This document shows, in pieces, positions 52,623-64,000 of a stretch of DNA of 64,000 nt. Origin of the DNA: Ligustrum vulgare (lineage: Eukaryota; Streptophyta; Magnoliopsida; Lamiales; Oleaceae). The DNA lies in contig OY743189.1 of assembly GCA_963555705.1 (NCBI GenBank), forward strand, positions 2,807,501-2,871,500, read 5' to 3'. Made by a program: the position numbers and the translations under genes. The notes under the pieces were generated by a model. That model was not told the origin of the DNA. It ran no database searches and saw only the letters and a program-made list of their open reading frames with translations. Within the stretch, counting starts at the first letter, position 1. Each line of letters opens with the position of its first letter.

Positions 52623-53562
52623 TGATGATGTTTTTTTTTTTTTTTTTTTTTTTCTTTTTTTTTCAAGTGTGTGTGAGTACCCTACTCATTAAGCTTTCTA
52701 ATTGACCCATGTAGCGAACTTTAGGCCGGTTACTTCCAAGTTTCAAGATACTCCTATGAGCTTAATTACTTGAGTAAAAAAGGCTTCGAGATAGGGCAAT
52801 GTAATGCAAAAATTAAAATGGGTTTAGAACTTTAGCATACGGTCATTACGTAGCTTATACTTGGCGAAAGACACTCCACACAAAAATTTACTCCCACATG
52901 CATGGAATCACCACACATCTAGACCTTTTCCTTTGCCGGGTCGACCACTCCCAAACTTGTCTTACATTAGGGTCAAGAGATCTAGGGCATTAGGAAACAT
53001 TGGATAGGTTGATAAAAAATAAAATGCAAGCCTCGCAACCTAATTCTTCTACTCTTTTAACCTCTTCACCCTTCAACAATTTCAAACATCAAAATCTCTT
53101 AAGCCTGCAAGGTTATTTAGCATGTCAATATTCCAAACAAAATAAGCAATTTCAAACATCAAACATCAGGAGCCGCCGAGCCGGCAAGGCAATCTAAAAT
53201 GTTCACATAGCAACATGATCCCAACACCCCCAAACTTAAATCAAACATTGTCCTCAATGTTGACAATAGTATAATATAAAGAAAGGAATAGGTGATAGAA
53301 CTTCCCTGGATTGATGCGTGAATGATGTTCAAAATTGACCTAAGCTTTGATTCTCTTGATAAGCAAATCTCCCCCAAACTTTTTGAGGACAAGGTTGCTT
53401 AGGATTTCAAAAATATTGACCCTACAAAAGTTAATGATTAACCAAATTAGAAATAATAAAAATGAAACAAGTAAATATCAACAAGTAAGCAAAAAAGTAG
53501 AAATTTGGGTTGCCTCCCAAAGAGTGATTGGTTAAAGTCATAAGCTCGACTTTAGGATACGA
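52623..53562 (-). other. Athila-like 3' non-coding region
   Basis: Between the integrase stop and the 3' LTR. On the - strand it has A-rich and purine-rich tracts that may include the polypurine tract. No env-like protein could be read. Confidence 0.45.
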
Positions 53563-54700
53563 TCACTCCAGATCTGTAAGAGGGATGGATGACTTATCCT
53601 TTTCATAATCACCACCTAAGTATGGCTTTAAGCGTTGTCCATTGGCTTTGAAGTTCCCTTTGCTCTCATGACAAAGTTTGACCGCTCCATGTGGGAAAAT
53701 TTGAACAATAGTGAAAGGTCCCGATCATCTGGAGCAGAGTTTACTGGGAAACAATCGCAGTCTAGAGTTGTAAAGAAGTACTTGTTTCCTAACATGGAAG
53801 TCTCGCTTCACAATGTTCTTGTCATCCCACCTCTTTGTCTTTTCTTTGTAAATCCGAGCATTTATATATGACTAAAGGCGAAACTCATCAAGTATATTTA
53901 ATTGGAGTAGTCTTTTCTCACCGGCCAACTTCATATCAAAATTCATGACTTTTGTTGCCCAATAGACTCGGTGCTCGAGCTCAACCGGAAGATGACATGC
54001 TTTTCCAAATAGGAGGCGAAATGGAGACATACCGATGAGGGTTTTGAAGGCGGTGCGGTATGCCCATAATGCATCATACAATATCTTGGACCATCTTTCC
54101 TCGAGGCATTCACCGTCACTTCAAGAATTTTCTTTGACTTTCTATTTGAAATCTCCACCTACCCACTTGTTTGTGGATGATAAGGAGTGGATATTCGATA
54201 TTTGACTCCATACTTGGTCAAAAGTGAGTCGAAGAAGCGGTTACAAAAGTGTTTTCCTTCATCACTAATGATAGCTCGAAGGGTGCCATAACGAGTAAAA
54301 ATGTTTTTCTTTAAAAAGTTCACCACCACTCGAGCATCATTGGTGGGGAGTGCTATCGCTTCTACCCACTTTGACACATAGTTCACCGCAACCAAAATGT
54401 ATTGATTTGAAAAAGATGGGAAAGGTCCTATGAAATCAATACCCCAAACATCGAATATTTCAATTTCTAAAATAGAATTCAAAGGTATTTCATTTCGATT
54501 AGAGATATTACCTAGGTGTTGACAACGATCTCATTTGGACACAAGTTTGTGAGCATCTTTGAACAACTGAACAAGGTGGGCCAATAAAATCTCAATTGAA
54601 AAACCTTTGGTGCGGTTTTCACTGCACCAAAATGACCTCCATAAGGTGAAGAGTGACATTGCTCAAGAATATTCTCCATCTCCTCCTCGGGCACACATCT
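53563..54700 (-). pseudogene. Athila-like integrase relic, copy 1
   Basis: Zinc-binding start [15 protein letters not shown], then [17 protein letters not shown] and [14 protein letters not shown] carrying two catalytic Asp, and TPYHPQTSG, after which a stop (near 54,158) and frame break occur. The C-terminal part continues as [20 protein letters not shown] and [13 protein letters not shown]. The end GQRLKPYLGGDYEKD leads to a stop at 53,563-53,565. Multiple breaks make it inactive. Confidence 0.85.
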
Positions 54701-56568
54701 TCTCATAATTTGATCCGGACCCCTTTTGAACAACAATGAGTCATCCCAAAAATAATGCTTGATATTCGCAAAGAACTTTTTTCTTTGTTGATAAGAGCAA
54801 TCTGAGGGAGTGATGCTACTTGCAAAGAAATTAACATGGTCCGCATACCAAGGCACACTAGAAGCATGTAGAATATTCAAGATTTGGAAAAGTTGTTCAT
54901 CCGAGAATACCTCACTTATCTCTTCATCAATAACTTTCTCGGTTTGCGCAAGTCTAGATAAGTGATCGGTTACAAGATTCTCGGTCTCCTTGTCACGAAT
55001 CTCCAAATCAAACTCTTGGAGAAAAAGTACCCATCTAATCAACCGCGGCTTGGCATCTTTCTTTACCAACAAATACTTGAGGGTCGAGTGGTCGGTATAC
55101 ACAATTACCTTGGAACCAATGAGATATGACCGAAACTTGTCAAAGGCAAAGACCACCGCTAGCATCTCTTTCTCGGTAGTGGCATAATTCAATTGAGCAT
55201 CGGTCAATGTTCTACTAGCGTAATAGATGGACATGTAAGATTTTGTCCTTCCTTTGCCCCAACACCGCCCCCACGGCATAATCACTTGCATTACGCATAA
55301 ACTCAAAGGGCAAACTCCAATCCGGAGCCACAATAATAGGTGCTGTGATGAGTTTCTCTTTAAGAGTGTTAAAAGCTTAGAGACACTCTTTAGAGAAATC
55401 AAATGTGGCACTCTTCTCAAGCAATGAATACAGTGGCTTTGTGATTTTTGAGAAGTCCTTGATGAACCTCCATTAAAATCCTGCATGCCCCAAGAAGCTT
55501 CTTCTGCCCTTCATTGAGGTTTGGGGAGGTAGTTTTTTCAATAACTTGAATTTTTGCCTTATCGACCTCAATCCCCTTGCTTGAAATCCGATGTCCAAGA
55601 ACTATCCCTTCTTCCACCATGAAGTGGCATTTTTCCCAATTTAACACTAAATTGGTATCTTCTTGCCTTATCGACCTCAATCCCCTTGCTTGAAATTCGA
55701 TGTCCAAGAACTATCCCTTCTTCCACCATGAAGTGGCATTTTTCCCAATTTAACACTAAATTGATATCTTCAGATCTTTTTAGCACCATATTCAAATTAT
55801 TCAAACAATCATCAAATGAAGTGCCAAAAACCGAGAAGTCATCCATAAATACCTCAATGAATTTCTCCAGCATGTCGGAGAAGATGGCCATCATGCACCG
55901 TTGGAAAGTAACGGGGGCATTGCAAAGACCGAAGGGCATCCTCCTATATGCAAAAGTTCTGTATGGGCATGTGAATGTTGTCTTCTCTTGATCCACCGGG
56001 GCTATAAGAATTTGATTATAGCCCGAATACCCATCTAGGAAGCAATAGTGAGAGTGACCCGCCATCGCTCAAGCCATCGCTCAAGCATTTGATCGATGAA
56101 TGGAAGGGGAAAATGATCCTTCCTAGTAGCATTGTTGAGCTTGTGATAGTCAATGCAAACTCTCTACTCTGTCACTGGCCTTGTTGGAATAAGCTCATTA
56201 TTTTCATTCTCCACCACTGTGACACCTCCTTTCTTTGGCACTACTTACACCGGGCTTACCTATGCACTATCCGAGATTGGATAGATAATACCTGCATCAA
56301 GCCACTTTACCACTTCGTTTCTCACCACTTCCTTCATGTTAGGATTCAACCGACGTTGATGCTCCACCGAAGGTTTGAAATCATCTTCCATAAGAATTTT
56401 ATGCATGCATAATGAAGGGCAAATACCTCGAATATCCGAGATGGTCCATCCAATAGCCTCTTTGTGCTCCCTCAATATCTGAAGCAATTTATCTTCCTCC
56501 ACTTCATTCAACAAGTTAGAAATAATGACCGGAAGGGTAGAAGATTTCCCCAAGTAAGCATACCTCAA
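54700..56568 (-). pseudogene. Athila-like reverse transcriptase / RNase H relic, copy 1
   Basis: RT reads GYSGYNQILIAPVDQEKTTF, AYRRMPFGLCNAPVTFQ and VFMDDFSVFG (catalytic MDD kept), typical of Athila. A 109-bp tandem duplication (55,556-55,773) repeats the HFMVEEGIVLGHRISSKGIE region and shifts the frame. RNase H keeps [23 protein letters not shown] and TDHLSRL, but its first Asp region is lost in a frame break near 55,290. Confidence 0.85.
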
Positions 56569-56835
56569 ATGAGAAGGAAAGGCTTTTGTTCGAGAGTAGA
56601 TGCTTTCTCGAGAGATGGTAATGGCAGTGAAGAACTCTTTTTCAACTCCTCAAAGTAGGGGGCCCTCTTGTGTTGATATTGTGGTGACGCCTCCAAGTAG
56701 TGAGCCATTTGTTCAACTTCATGATCATCATTCTTGATAGTTAAAGAATGGGCAATGCAAGACTCCAATGGATCCTTAGCAATCCCACAGTTGAAAGAGT
56801 TTACCACTAGATGATCAATTACATCCACCGGAAAA

Positions 56836-57642
56836 TCAATTGGCCTTCAACACATTGAAAGTGACTTGTTTATCTTGCACCCTCAAAATCAATTGGCCTT
56901 CTTGTACATCAATAAGAGCTCTCCCGGTTGCTAGAAATGGCCTTCCCAAAATGATTGGAATGCCATGATATTCCTTCATGTCAAGAATAATGAAATCCGC
57001 CGGGAAGATGAATTTATCCACCTTTACAAGAGCATCCTCAATGATACCTCGAGGATATTTGATGGATCTATCCGCCAATTGTAGAGACATGGTGGTTGCT
57101 TTAGCTTCCCCCAATTCTAATTTCCTAAAAATGGACAAAGGCATCAAATTAATGATATCACCAAGATCACATAAAGCTTTACTAAAATTAACATCACCAA
57201 TAGTGAATGGAATAGTAAAACTCCCTCGATCTTTGATTTTTGGAGGTAGCTTATTTTGAATGATTGCACTACATTCCTCAATTAGCATCACCGTCTCATG
57301 CTCTTCAAGTCTTCTTTTGTTGGATAGAATATCCTTCATGAACTTGGCATAGCTTGACATTTGAGCTAAGGCATCAACAAAAGGAATGTTGATGTGTAGC
57401 TTCTTGAACACTTTCAAAAACTTGCCAAATTGACTATCAAGTGTTTGTTTTTGCAACCTTTGAGGAAAGGGGATAGGAGGCACATAAGCTTTGATTGGTG
57501 TTGGAGCCTTTGATGTGAATGATTCCGGCTCACTCTCCTTGGGCACTTCAACAACTTTTTCGTGTGCTTGAATAGGCTCATTTTCTTCAAGGGGAGCCGT
57601 GCTTGATTGAGTTGTTGGTTGTGGTGCCGTGATCTCGGGCAA
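56836..57642 (-). pseudogene. Athila-like aspartic protease region, copy 1
   Basis: Open for 268 codons on the - strand. A Pro/Ser-rich N-terminus leads to a retroviral-type protease: FTIGDVNFSKALCDLGDIIN, where the family has CDLGASIN, then LILDMKEYHGIPIILGRPF. The catalytic Asp is present but the Ala-Ser after Gly is changed. It is separated from gag and RT by stops. Confidence 0.8.
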
Positions 57643-57669
57643 TTGTACCCCACTTCTTGTTGTAATACC

Positions 57670-59134
57670 TTAAACATTCTCCCTAGAATTTGTTTCGGTA
57701 TTGCTAGGCAAAGCTCCTTGTTGCCTTTTCAATAGAAGTTTTGCTATTTGGCCCACTTGCTTCTCCAAATTTTTCAAAGAGGCATCATTGCGTTCTTGGT
57801 ATTGCAACAATTGATGATTTGCTAGCTTGGTGATAGCCTTTTTCCATCCCTCTTTCTTTTCTTGTGGCTTTGGATTCAACACATTTTGATTGTTGCAATA
57901 AGATAGATTGAGATGACTCCTCCAACCGGGATTATAGGTAGGAGCATATGGATTGAACCCTTGGCATTGAAAATTTTGAGCATAAGCAACTTGCTCGATA
58001 GATGAAGAACCACTTGCCACCAATGGACAAATTGAGCTTTGATGATTAGCCCTACATATCTCATATACCGGAGGGACTTGAACCATGTTGACGGGCCGAG
58101 AGGTTGAAGTAGATAACCCTTCCACTTTTTTGGCTAACCATGTTGACGGGCCGAGAGGTTGAAGTAGATAACTCTTCCACTTTTTTGGCTAAAGAAACTA
58201 TTTTTGACAAGACAAGTGCATAATCATCACCCACACGTGCACCACTAGAACTCCTTGGTGCATCTCTATCTGGCCACAATTACATTTTGTTCACTCATGA
58301 TCTCAAACAAGTCATAAGCCTCTCGAATGCTCTTTGTTTTGATAGACTCATTAGAAGATGAATCTACATTTGAACGACAAGGAGGAGTTAACCCGGTATA
58401 GAAGTAGTTGACTTGTTGTCCCTATGTGATCCCATGATTTGGGCACTTCCTAAGTATATCTTTGAACCTCTCCCAAGCTTCATGAAAACTCTCCATCTCG
58501 AATTGTTGAAATGTAGTAATATCATGCTTGAGTTTAGCAACTCTAGAAGGTGGAAAGAATTTTGTAGTAAATCTTTGGACAAACTCCACCCAAGTAGTGA
58601 TGCTCCCCGGAGGCAAAGTGTCAAGTCATTCTCTTGCCTTGCCTTTCAAGGTGTTGTGTGCATAAATAATCTCATCCGGATTGCTTCCACATTCACACCC
58701 TCATAATTGAAATTGCTACAAATCTCAAGGAAGCGTGCCACATGGGCCGAAGTTGAAAATTTGGATGATTATAGGAGGGATAAACAATGCTTGATTGATT
58801 CTCGACAGTAGGGGGATTCATGAAATCTCCAAAAAAACATGTCTTCTTCATTATCAACGAGGTCTTGAACTCTAGTCGCTTGAGGATCAAAATCGAGTGG
58901 GATTTCCCCTCTTAGAGGAATTGCGGCTAGAGTATTAAGCTCGATGTTAACTCTTTCTCCTTCCATTCCAATAAGAAGTTGTCTCCTAGCTTCCCGTTGT
59001 TCCCTTAATCTACGTCGAAAAGTTCCCTCGATATCTGGATCTAATTCAACGAGATCAAGACTTCTACTTCGACGCATGCACAATTGATAACCTAGAACAA
59101 CAAGAGAAATTAGAAGGTTTCCTACGTAAAACAA
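57670..59134 (-). pseudogene. Athila-like gag relic, copy 1
   Basis: From right to left: LDPDIEGTFRRRLREQR (gag start), ITTWVEFVQRFTTKFFPPSR and SFHEAWERFKDILRKCPNHG (retrotransposon gag domain), then NPYAPTYNPGWRSHLNLSY and LEKQVGQIAKLL. Frames are broken at several places, including a 55-bp tandem duplication (58,081-58,190). Confidence 0.85.
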
Positions 59135-59236
59135 AAGAAAATTTGTACAAGAAATATAAGTAATTAATTGTCAAAACTAATATCAACTAAAATGTAATTC
59201 AAATAGAAATAATCCCCGACAATGGTGCCAAAAACT

Positions 59237-60162
59237 TGTTTGCTAGAAACATACCTAAGTGCACGTATCACATACAAGTGATAGTGGACTAAATGAGTCC
59301 GGTTTATCGATTCCACAAGAATTGTTTATTTCAATTACACTCCAATTTAATCAATTTCAACAATAAACACACACAATAAAGTTTGGTTTGGAAATGTTCT
59401 AATGTTTAAATCAAATTCACAATAGTAAATAAATAAGTAGAAAATGGTGATAACTTGATGATAAAGGAGTGTTAGGATTCTTGATTCCACTTGACCATTA
59501 CCTAATTGAATTCTCAACAAGCAAATAGAAATGCAATTTACTAATCATGTTAGATCCGATTTTTCAAGTTTAGTCAATTACCTCTCTCGAGTGAAATCAA
59601 CCATAATTAGTGAAATTAACCTATTATATCTCTATGTCGATTAAAAACATATCAATTGCATTAAACCTTTGTGAAAATAACTCAATGGATCATCTAATGT
59701 TTTAGGTATATCTCTATCCTAAACAAGAATCTAAAGCAAATATTGTATTGATCTAGAATACACAATAATTTCTCAATAATTGCACATCCCATGAAATTCA
59801 AGCATAAATTTCGCCACAATAAATGCAAGTCAATAAATACAACAATAAATGCATAAGATAATAAATAGTTTAAATTTCCAATACAAGCATTAATATCAAC
59901 TAAGCTAGGTCAAGTTTCATCAATCATCCCAATATAAAATAACTTAGCCCATAGTGAAATAACAATAAAATTCAAGAATTAAATACATCATTTCACCAAT
60001 AGATTCAAATATATGAAGAAATATGAAAATTTATAATAAAAACTTCCTTTCAACTATGCTTGAAACTTCAAAACATCAAAGTTTTTGCAAAATGTTGTGG
60101 GTATTTCTTCCCTTCATCACCCAAAATAACTAATTACAAGAGAAATCAATGATGTGAAAATA
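59237..60162 (-). repeat. Athila-like 5' LTR, truncated at a duplication junction
   Basis: Begins TGTTTGCTAGAAACATACC and matches the LTR at 51,798. It continues about 100 bp past where that copy loses similarity, then ends abruptly at 60,162 where integrase sequence identical to 53,749 begins. Confidence 0.75.
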
Positions 60163-61114
60163 AAACAATCGCAGTCTAGAGTTGTAAAGAAGTACTTGTT
60201 TCCTAACATGGAAGTCTCGCTTCACAATGTTCTTGTCATCCCACCTCTTTGTCTTTTCTTTGTAAATCCGAGCATTTATATATGACTAAAGGCGAAACTC
60301 ATCAAGTATATTTAATTGGAGTAGTCTTTTCTCACCGGCCAACTTCCTATCAAAATTCATGACTTTTGTTGCCCAATAGACTCGGTGCTCGAGCTCAACC
60401 GGAAGATGACATGCTTTTCCAAATAGGAGGCGAAATGGAGACATACCGATGAGGGTTTTGAAGGCGGTGCGGTATGCCCATAATGCATCATACAATATCT
60501 TGGACCATCTTTCCTCGAGGCATTCACCGTCACTTCAAGAATTTTCTTTGACTTTCTATTTGAAATCTCCACCTACCCACTTGTTTGTGGATGATAAGGA
60601 GTGGATATTCGATATTTGACTCCATACTTGGTCAAAAGTGAGTCGAAGAAGCGGTTACAAAAGTGTTTTCCTTCATCACTAATGATAGCTCGAAGGGTGC
60701 CATAACGAGTAAAAATGTTTTTCTTTAAAAAGTTCACCACCACTCGAGCATCATTGGTGGGGAGTGCTATCGCTTCTACCCACTTTGACACATAGTTCAC
60801 CGCAACCAAAATGTATTGATTTGAAAAAGATGGGAAAGGTCCTATGAAATCAATACCCCAAACATCGAATATTTCAATTTCTAAAATAGAATTCAAAGGT
60901 ATTTCATTTCGATTAGAGATATTACCTAGGTGTTGACAACGATCTCATTTGGACACAAGTTTGTGAGCATCTTTGAACAACTGAACAAGGTGGGCCAATA
61001 AAATTTCAATTGAAAAACCTTTGGTGCGGTTTTCACTGCACCAAAATGACCTCCATAAGGTGAAGAGTGACATTGCTCAAGAATATTCTCCATCTCCTCC
61101 TCGGGCACACATCT
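60163..61114 (-). pseudogene. Athila-like integrase relic, copy 2 (truncated C-terminus)
   Basis: Duplicate of 53,749-54,700 at a constant offset of 6,414. I saw two base differences in the duplicated part: 53,933/60,347 and 54,591/61,005. The last 60-odd codons of integrase are missing because the duplication junction cuts there. It carries the same stop after TPYHPQTSG as copy 1. Confidence 0.85.
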
Positions 61115-62982
61115 TCTCATAATTTGATCCGGACCCCTTTTGAACAACAATGAGTCATCCCAAAAATAATGCTTGATATTCGCAAAGAACTTTTTTCTTT
61201 GTTGATAAGAGCAATCTGAGGGAGTGATGCTACTTGCAAAGAAATTAACATGGTCCGCATACCAAGGCACACTAGAAGCATGTAGAATATTCAAGATTTG
61301 GAAAAGTTGTTCATCCGAGAATACCTCACTTATCTCTTCATCAATAACTTTCTCGGTTTGCGCAAGTCTAGATAAGTGATCGGTTACAAGATTCTCGGTC
61401 TCCTTGTCACGAATCTCCAAATCAAACTCTTGGAGAAAAAGTACCCATCTAATCAACCGCGGCTTGGCATCTTTCTTTACCAACAAATACTTGAGGGTCG
61501 AGTGGTCGGTATACACAATTACCTTGGAACCAATGAGATATGACCGAAACTTGTCAAAGGCAAAGACCACCGCTAGCATCTCTTTCTCGGTAGTGGCATA
61601 ATTCAATTGAGCATCGGTCAATGTTCTACTAGCGTAATAGATGGACATGTAAGATTTTGTCCTTCCTTTGCCCCAACACCGCCCCCACGGCATAATCACT
61701 TGCATTACGCATAAACTCAAAGGGCAAACTCCAATCCGGAGCCACAATAATAGGTGCTGTGATGAGTTTCTCTTTAAGAGTGTTAAAAGCTTAGAGACAC
61801 TCTTTAGAGAAATCAAATGTGGCACTCTTCTCAAGCAATGAATACAGTGGCTTTGTGATTTTTGAGAAGTCCTTGATGAACCTCCATTAAAATCCTGCAT
61901 GCCCCAAGAAGCTTCTTCTGCCCTTCATTGAGGTTTGGGGAGGTAGTTTTTTCAATAACTTGAATTTTTGCCTTATCGACCTCAATCCCCTTGCTTGAAA
62001 TCCGATGTCCAAGAACTATCCCTTCTTCCACCATGAAGTGGCATTTTTCCCAATTTAACACTAAATTGGTATCTTCTTGCCTTATCGACCTCAATCCCCT
62101 TGCTTGAAATTCGATGTCCAAGAACTATCCCTTCTTCCACCATGAAGTGGCATTTTTCCCAATTTAACACTAAATTGATATCTTCAGATCTTTTTAGCAC
62201 CATATTCAAATTATTCAAACAATCATCAAATGAAGTGCCAAAAACCGAGAAGTCATCCATAAATACCTCAATGAATTTCTCCAGCATGTCGGAGAAGATG
62301 GCCATCATGCACCGTTGGAAAGTAACGGGGGCATTGCAAAGACCGAAGGGCATCCTCCTATATGCAAAAGTTCTGTATGGGCATGTGAATGTTGTCTTCT
62401 CTTGATCCACCGGGGCTATAAGAATTTGATTATAGCCCGAATACCCATCTAGGAAGCAATAGTGAGAGTGACCCGCCATCGCTCAAGCCATCGCTCAAGC
62501 ATTTGATCGATGAATGGAAGGGGAAAATGATCCTTCCTAGTAGCATTGTTGAGCTTGTGATAGTCAATGCAAACTCTCTACTCTGTCACTGGCCTTGTTG
62601 GAATAAGCTCATTATTTTCATTCTCCACCACTGTGACACCTCCTTTCTTTGGCACTACTTACACCGGGCTTACCTATGCACTATCCGAGATTGGATAGAT
62701 AATACCTGCATCAAGCCACTTTACCACTTCGTTTCTCACCACTTCCTTCATGTTAGGATTCAACCGACGTTGATGCTCCACCGAAGGTTTGAAATCATCT
62801 TCCATAAGAATTTTATGCATGCATAATGAAGGGCAAATACCTCGAATATCCGAGATGGTCCATCCAATAGCCTCTTTGTGCTCCCTCAATATCTGAAGCA
62901 ATTTATCTTCCTCCACTTCATTCAACAAGTTAGAAATAATGACCGGAAGGGTAGAAGATTTCCCCAAGTAAGCATACCTCAA
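61114..62982 (-). pseudogene. Athila-like reverse transcriptase / RNase H relic, copy 2
   Basis: Same sequence as 54,700-56,568, including the 109-bp internal duplication (here 61,970-62,187), the MDD motif and the same frame breaks. Shared lesions show the duplication is later than the decay. Confidence 0.85.
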
Positions 62983-63249
62983 ATGAGAAGGAAAGGCTTT
63001 TGTTCGAGAGTAGATGCTTTCTCGAGAGATGGTAATGGCAGTGAAGAACTCTTTTTCAACTCCTCAAAGTAGGGGGCCCTCTTGTGTTGATATTGTGGTG
63101 ACGCCTCCAAGTAGTGAGCCATTTGTTCAACTTCATGATCATCATTCTTGATAGTTAAAGAATGGGCAATGCAAGACTCCAATGGATCCTTAGCAATCCC
63201 ACAGTTGAAAGAGTTTACCACTAGATGATCAATTACATCCACCGGAAAA

Positions 63250-64000
63250 TCAATTGGCCTTCAACACATTGAAAGTGACTTGTTTATCTTGCACCCTCAA
63301 AATCAATTGGCCTTCTTGTACATCAATAAGAGCTCTCCCGGTTGCTAGAAATGGCCTTCCCAAAATGATTGGAATGCCATGATATTCCTTCATGTCAAGA
63401 ATAATGAAATCCGCCGGGAAGATGAATTTATCCACCTTTACAAGAGCATCCTCAATGATACCTCGAGGATATTTGATGGATCTATCCGCCAATTGTAGAG
63501 ACATGGTGGTTGCTTTAGCTTCCCCCAATTCTAATTTCCTAAAAATGGACAAAGGCATCAAATTAATGATATCACCAAGATCACATAAAGCTTTACTAAA
63601 ATTAACATCACCAATAGTGAATGGAATAGTAAAACTCCCTCGATCTTTGATTTTTGGAGGTAGCTTATTTTGAATGATTGCACTACATTCCTCAATTAGC
63701 ATCACCGTCTCATGCTCTTCAAGTCTTCTTTTGTTGGATAGAATATCCTTCATGAACTTGGCATAGCTTGACATTTGAGCTAAGGCATCAACAAAAGGAA
63801 TGTTGATGTGTAGCTTCTTGAACACTTTCAAAAACTTGCCAAATTGACTATCAAGTGTTTGTTTTTGCAACCTTTGAGGAAAGGGGATAGGAGGCACATA
63901 AGCTTTGATTGGTGTTGGAGCCTTTGATGTGAATGATTCCGGCTCACTCTCCTTGGGCACTTCAACAACTTTTTCGTGTGCTTGAATAGGCTCATTTTCT
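63250..64000 (-). pseudogene. Athila-like protease region, copy 2 (runs off the window)
   Basis: Same as 56,836-57,586, with the same CDLGDIIN active-site change. The N-terminal part lies beyond the right edge of the window. Confidence 0.85.

Larger units (their letters stand above)
51798..59236 (-). mobile_element. Athila-like Ty3/gypsy element, 3' LTR and internal region
   Basis: Transcription runs right to left. The 5' LTR lies to the right (from 59,237); its end AGCAAACA is followed on the - strand by TGGCACCATTGTCGGGG, matching the tRNA-Asp-type primer site of Athila/Tat elements. Gag, protease, RT/RNase H and integrase relics follow in Athila order, and the 3' LTR lies at 51,798-52,622. 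The two LTRs differ at roughly 5-6% of sites over the stretch I compared, so this is an old insertion. Confidence 0.8.
53749..64000. repeat. Recent 6,414-bp tandem duplication (second copy incomplete)
   Basis: 53,749-57,586 and 60,163-64,000 match at an offset of 6,414, with only two differences noticed. The unit joins integrase sequence to the 5' LTR with short AAAC-like microhomology. Confidence 0.85.

Overview
The window is plant nuclear DNA, almost certainly from a eudicot. It is AT-rich and holds a host gene with plant-type introns, Ty1/copia and Ty3/gypsy retrotransposons, hAT, PIF/Harbinger and Helitron DNA elements, and an integrated pararetrovirus. Three host-derived loci are recognisable. 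One is an apparently intact six-exon gene for a SAWADEE-domain protein (37,495-51,045, + strand). The other two are broken relics on the - strand near the left edge: a SEN1/UPF1-like helicase fragment (1,548-1,778) and a HhH-GPD DNA glycosylase-like gene (3,448-4,763) split by a hAT MITE. The species cannot be named from the sequence.

The most notable feature is 8,398-19,218, an endogenous member of Caulimoviridae that best fits the florendovirus type. Two different linear viral genomes lie head to tail. Component A (8,398-14,499) has one long intact frame for movement protein, CCHC knuckle, aspartic protease, reverse transcriptase and RNase H, but no coat-protein core. Component B (14,500-19,218) has the coat-protein core, the same CCHC knuckle and a second protease copy, then a separate 434-residue protein, but no movement domain, RT or RNase H. 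Each begins at a Met-tRNA primer-binding site. They share an apparently identical 363-nt 5' block and about 350 nt of identical 3' promoter/terminal sequence. The pair sits in an (AT)n microsatellite. Bipartite florendoviruses and TA-repeat integration have been described (Geering and colleagues, 2014). Here A and B look complementary: A would supply replication and movement, B encapsidation.

From 20.5 to 35.5 kb there is a nested set of elements with TGTARCG...CGYTACA ends and 5-bp target duplications: 20,579-24,144, 25,582-33,919, 28,927-31,273 (inside the previous one) and 34,943-35,489. Two share a hairpin, arrays of degenerate repeats and a gene-like block with a splice-donor-like site. 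A copia-like solo LTR (25,777-27,166) containing a 5S rRNA-derived segment lies in the outer one.

Intron 4 of the SAWADEE gene is 10.2 kb long because it contains a decayed chromovirus (41,035-49,146, TSD GTGAT). That element carries a 185-bp MITE in its interior and a 2,680-bp Helitron in its 3' LTR. Right of the gene are a copia LTR remnant (51,229) and an Athila-like Ty3/gypsy element on the - strand. A 6,414-bp tandem duplication of the Athila-like element, almost without differences, runs off the right edge.
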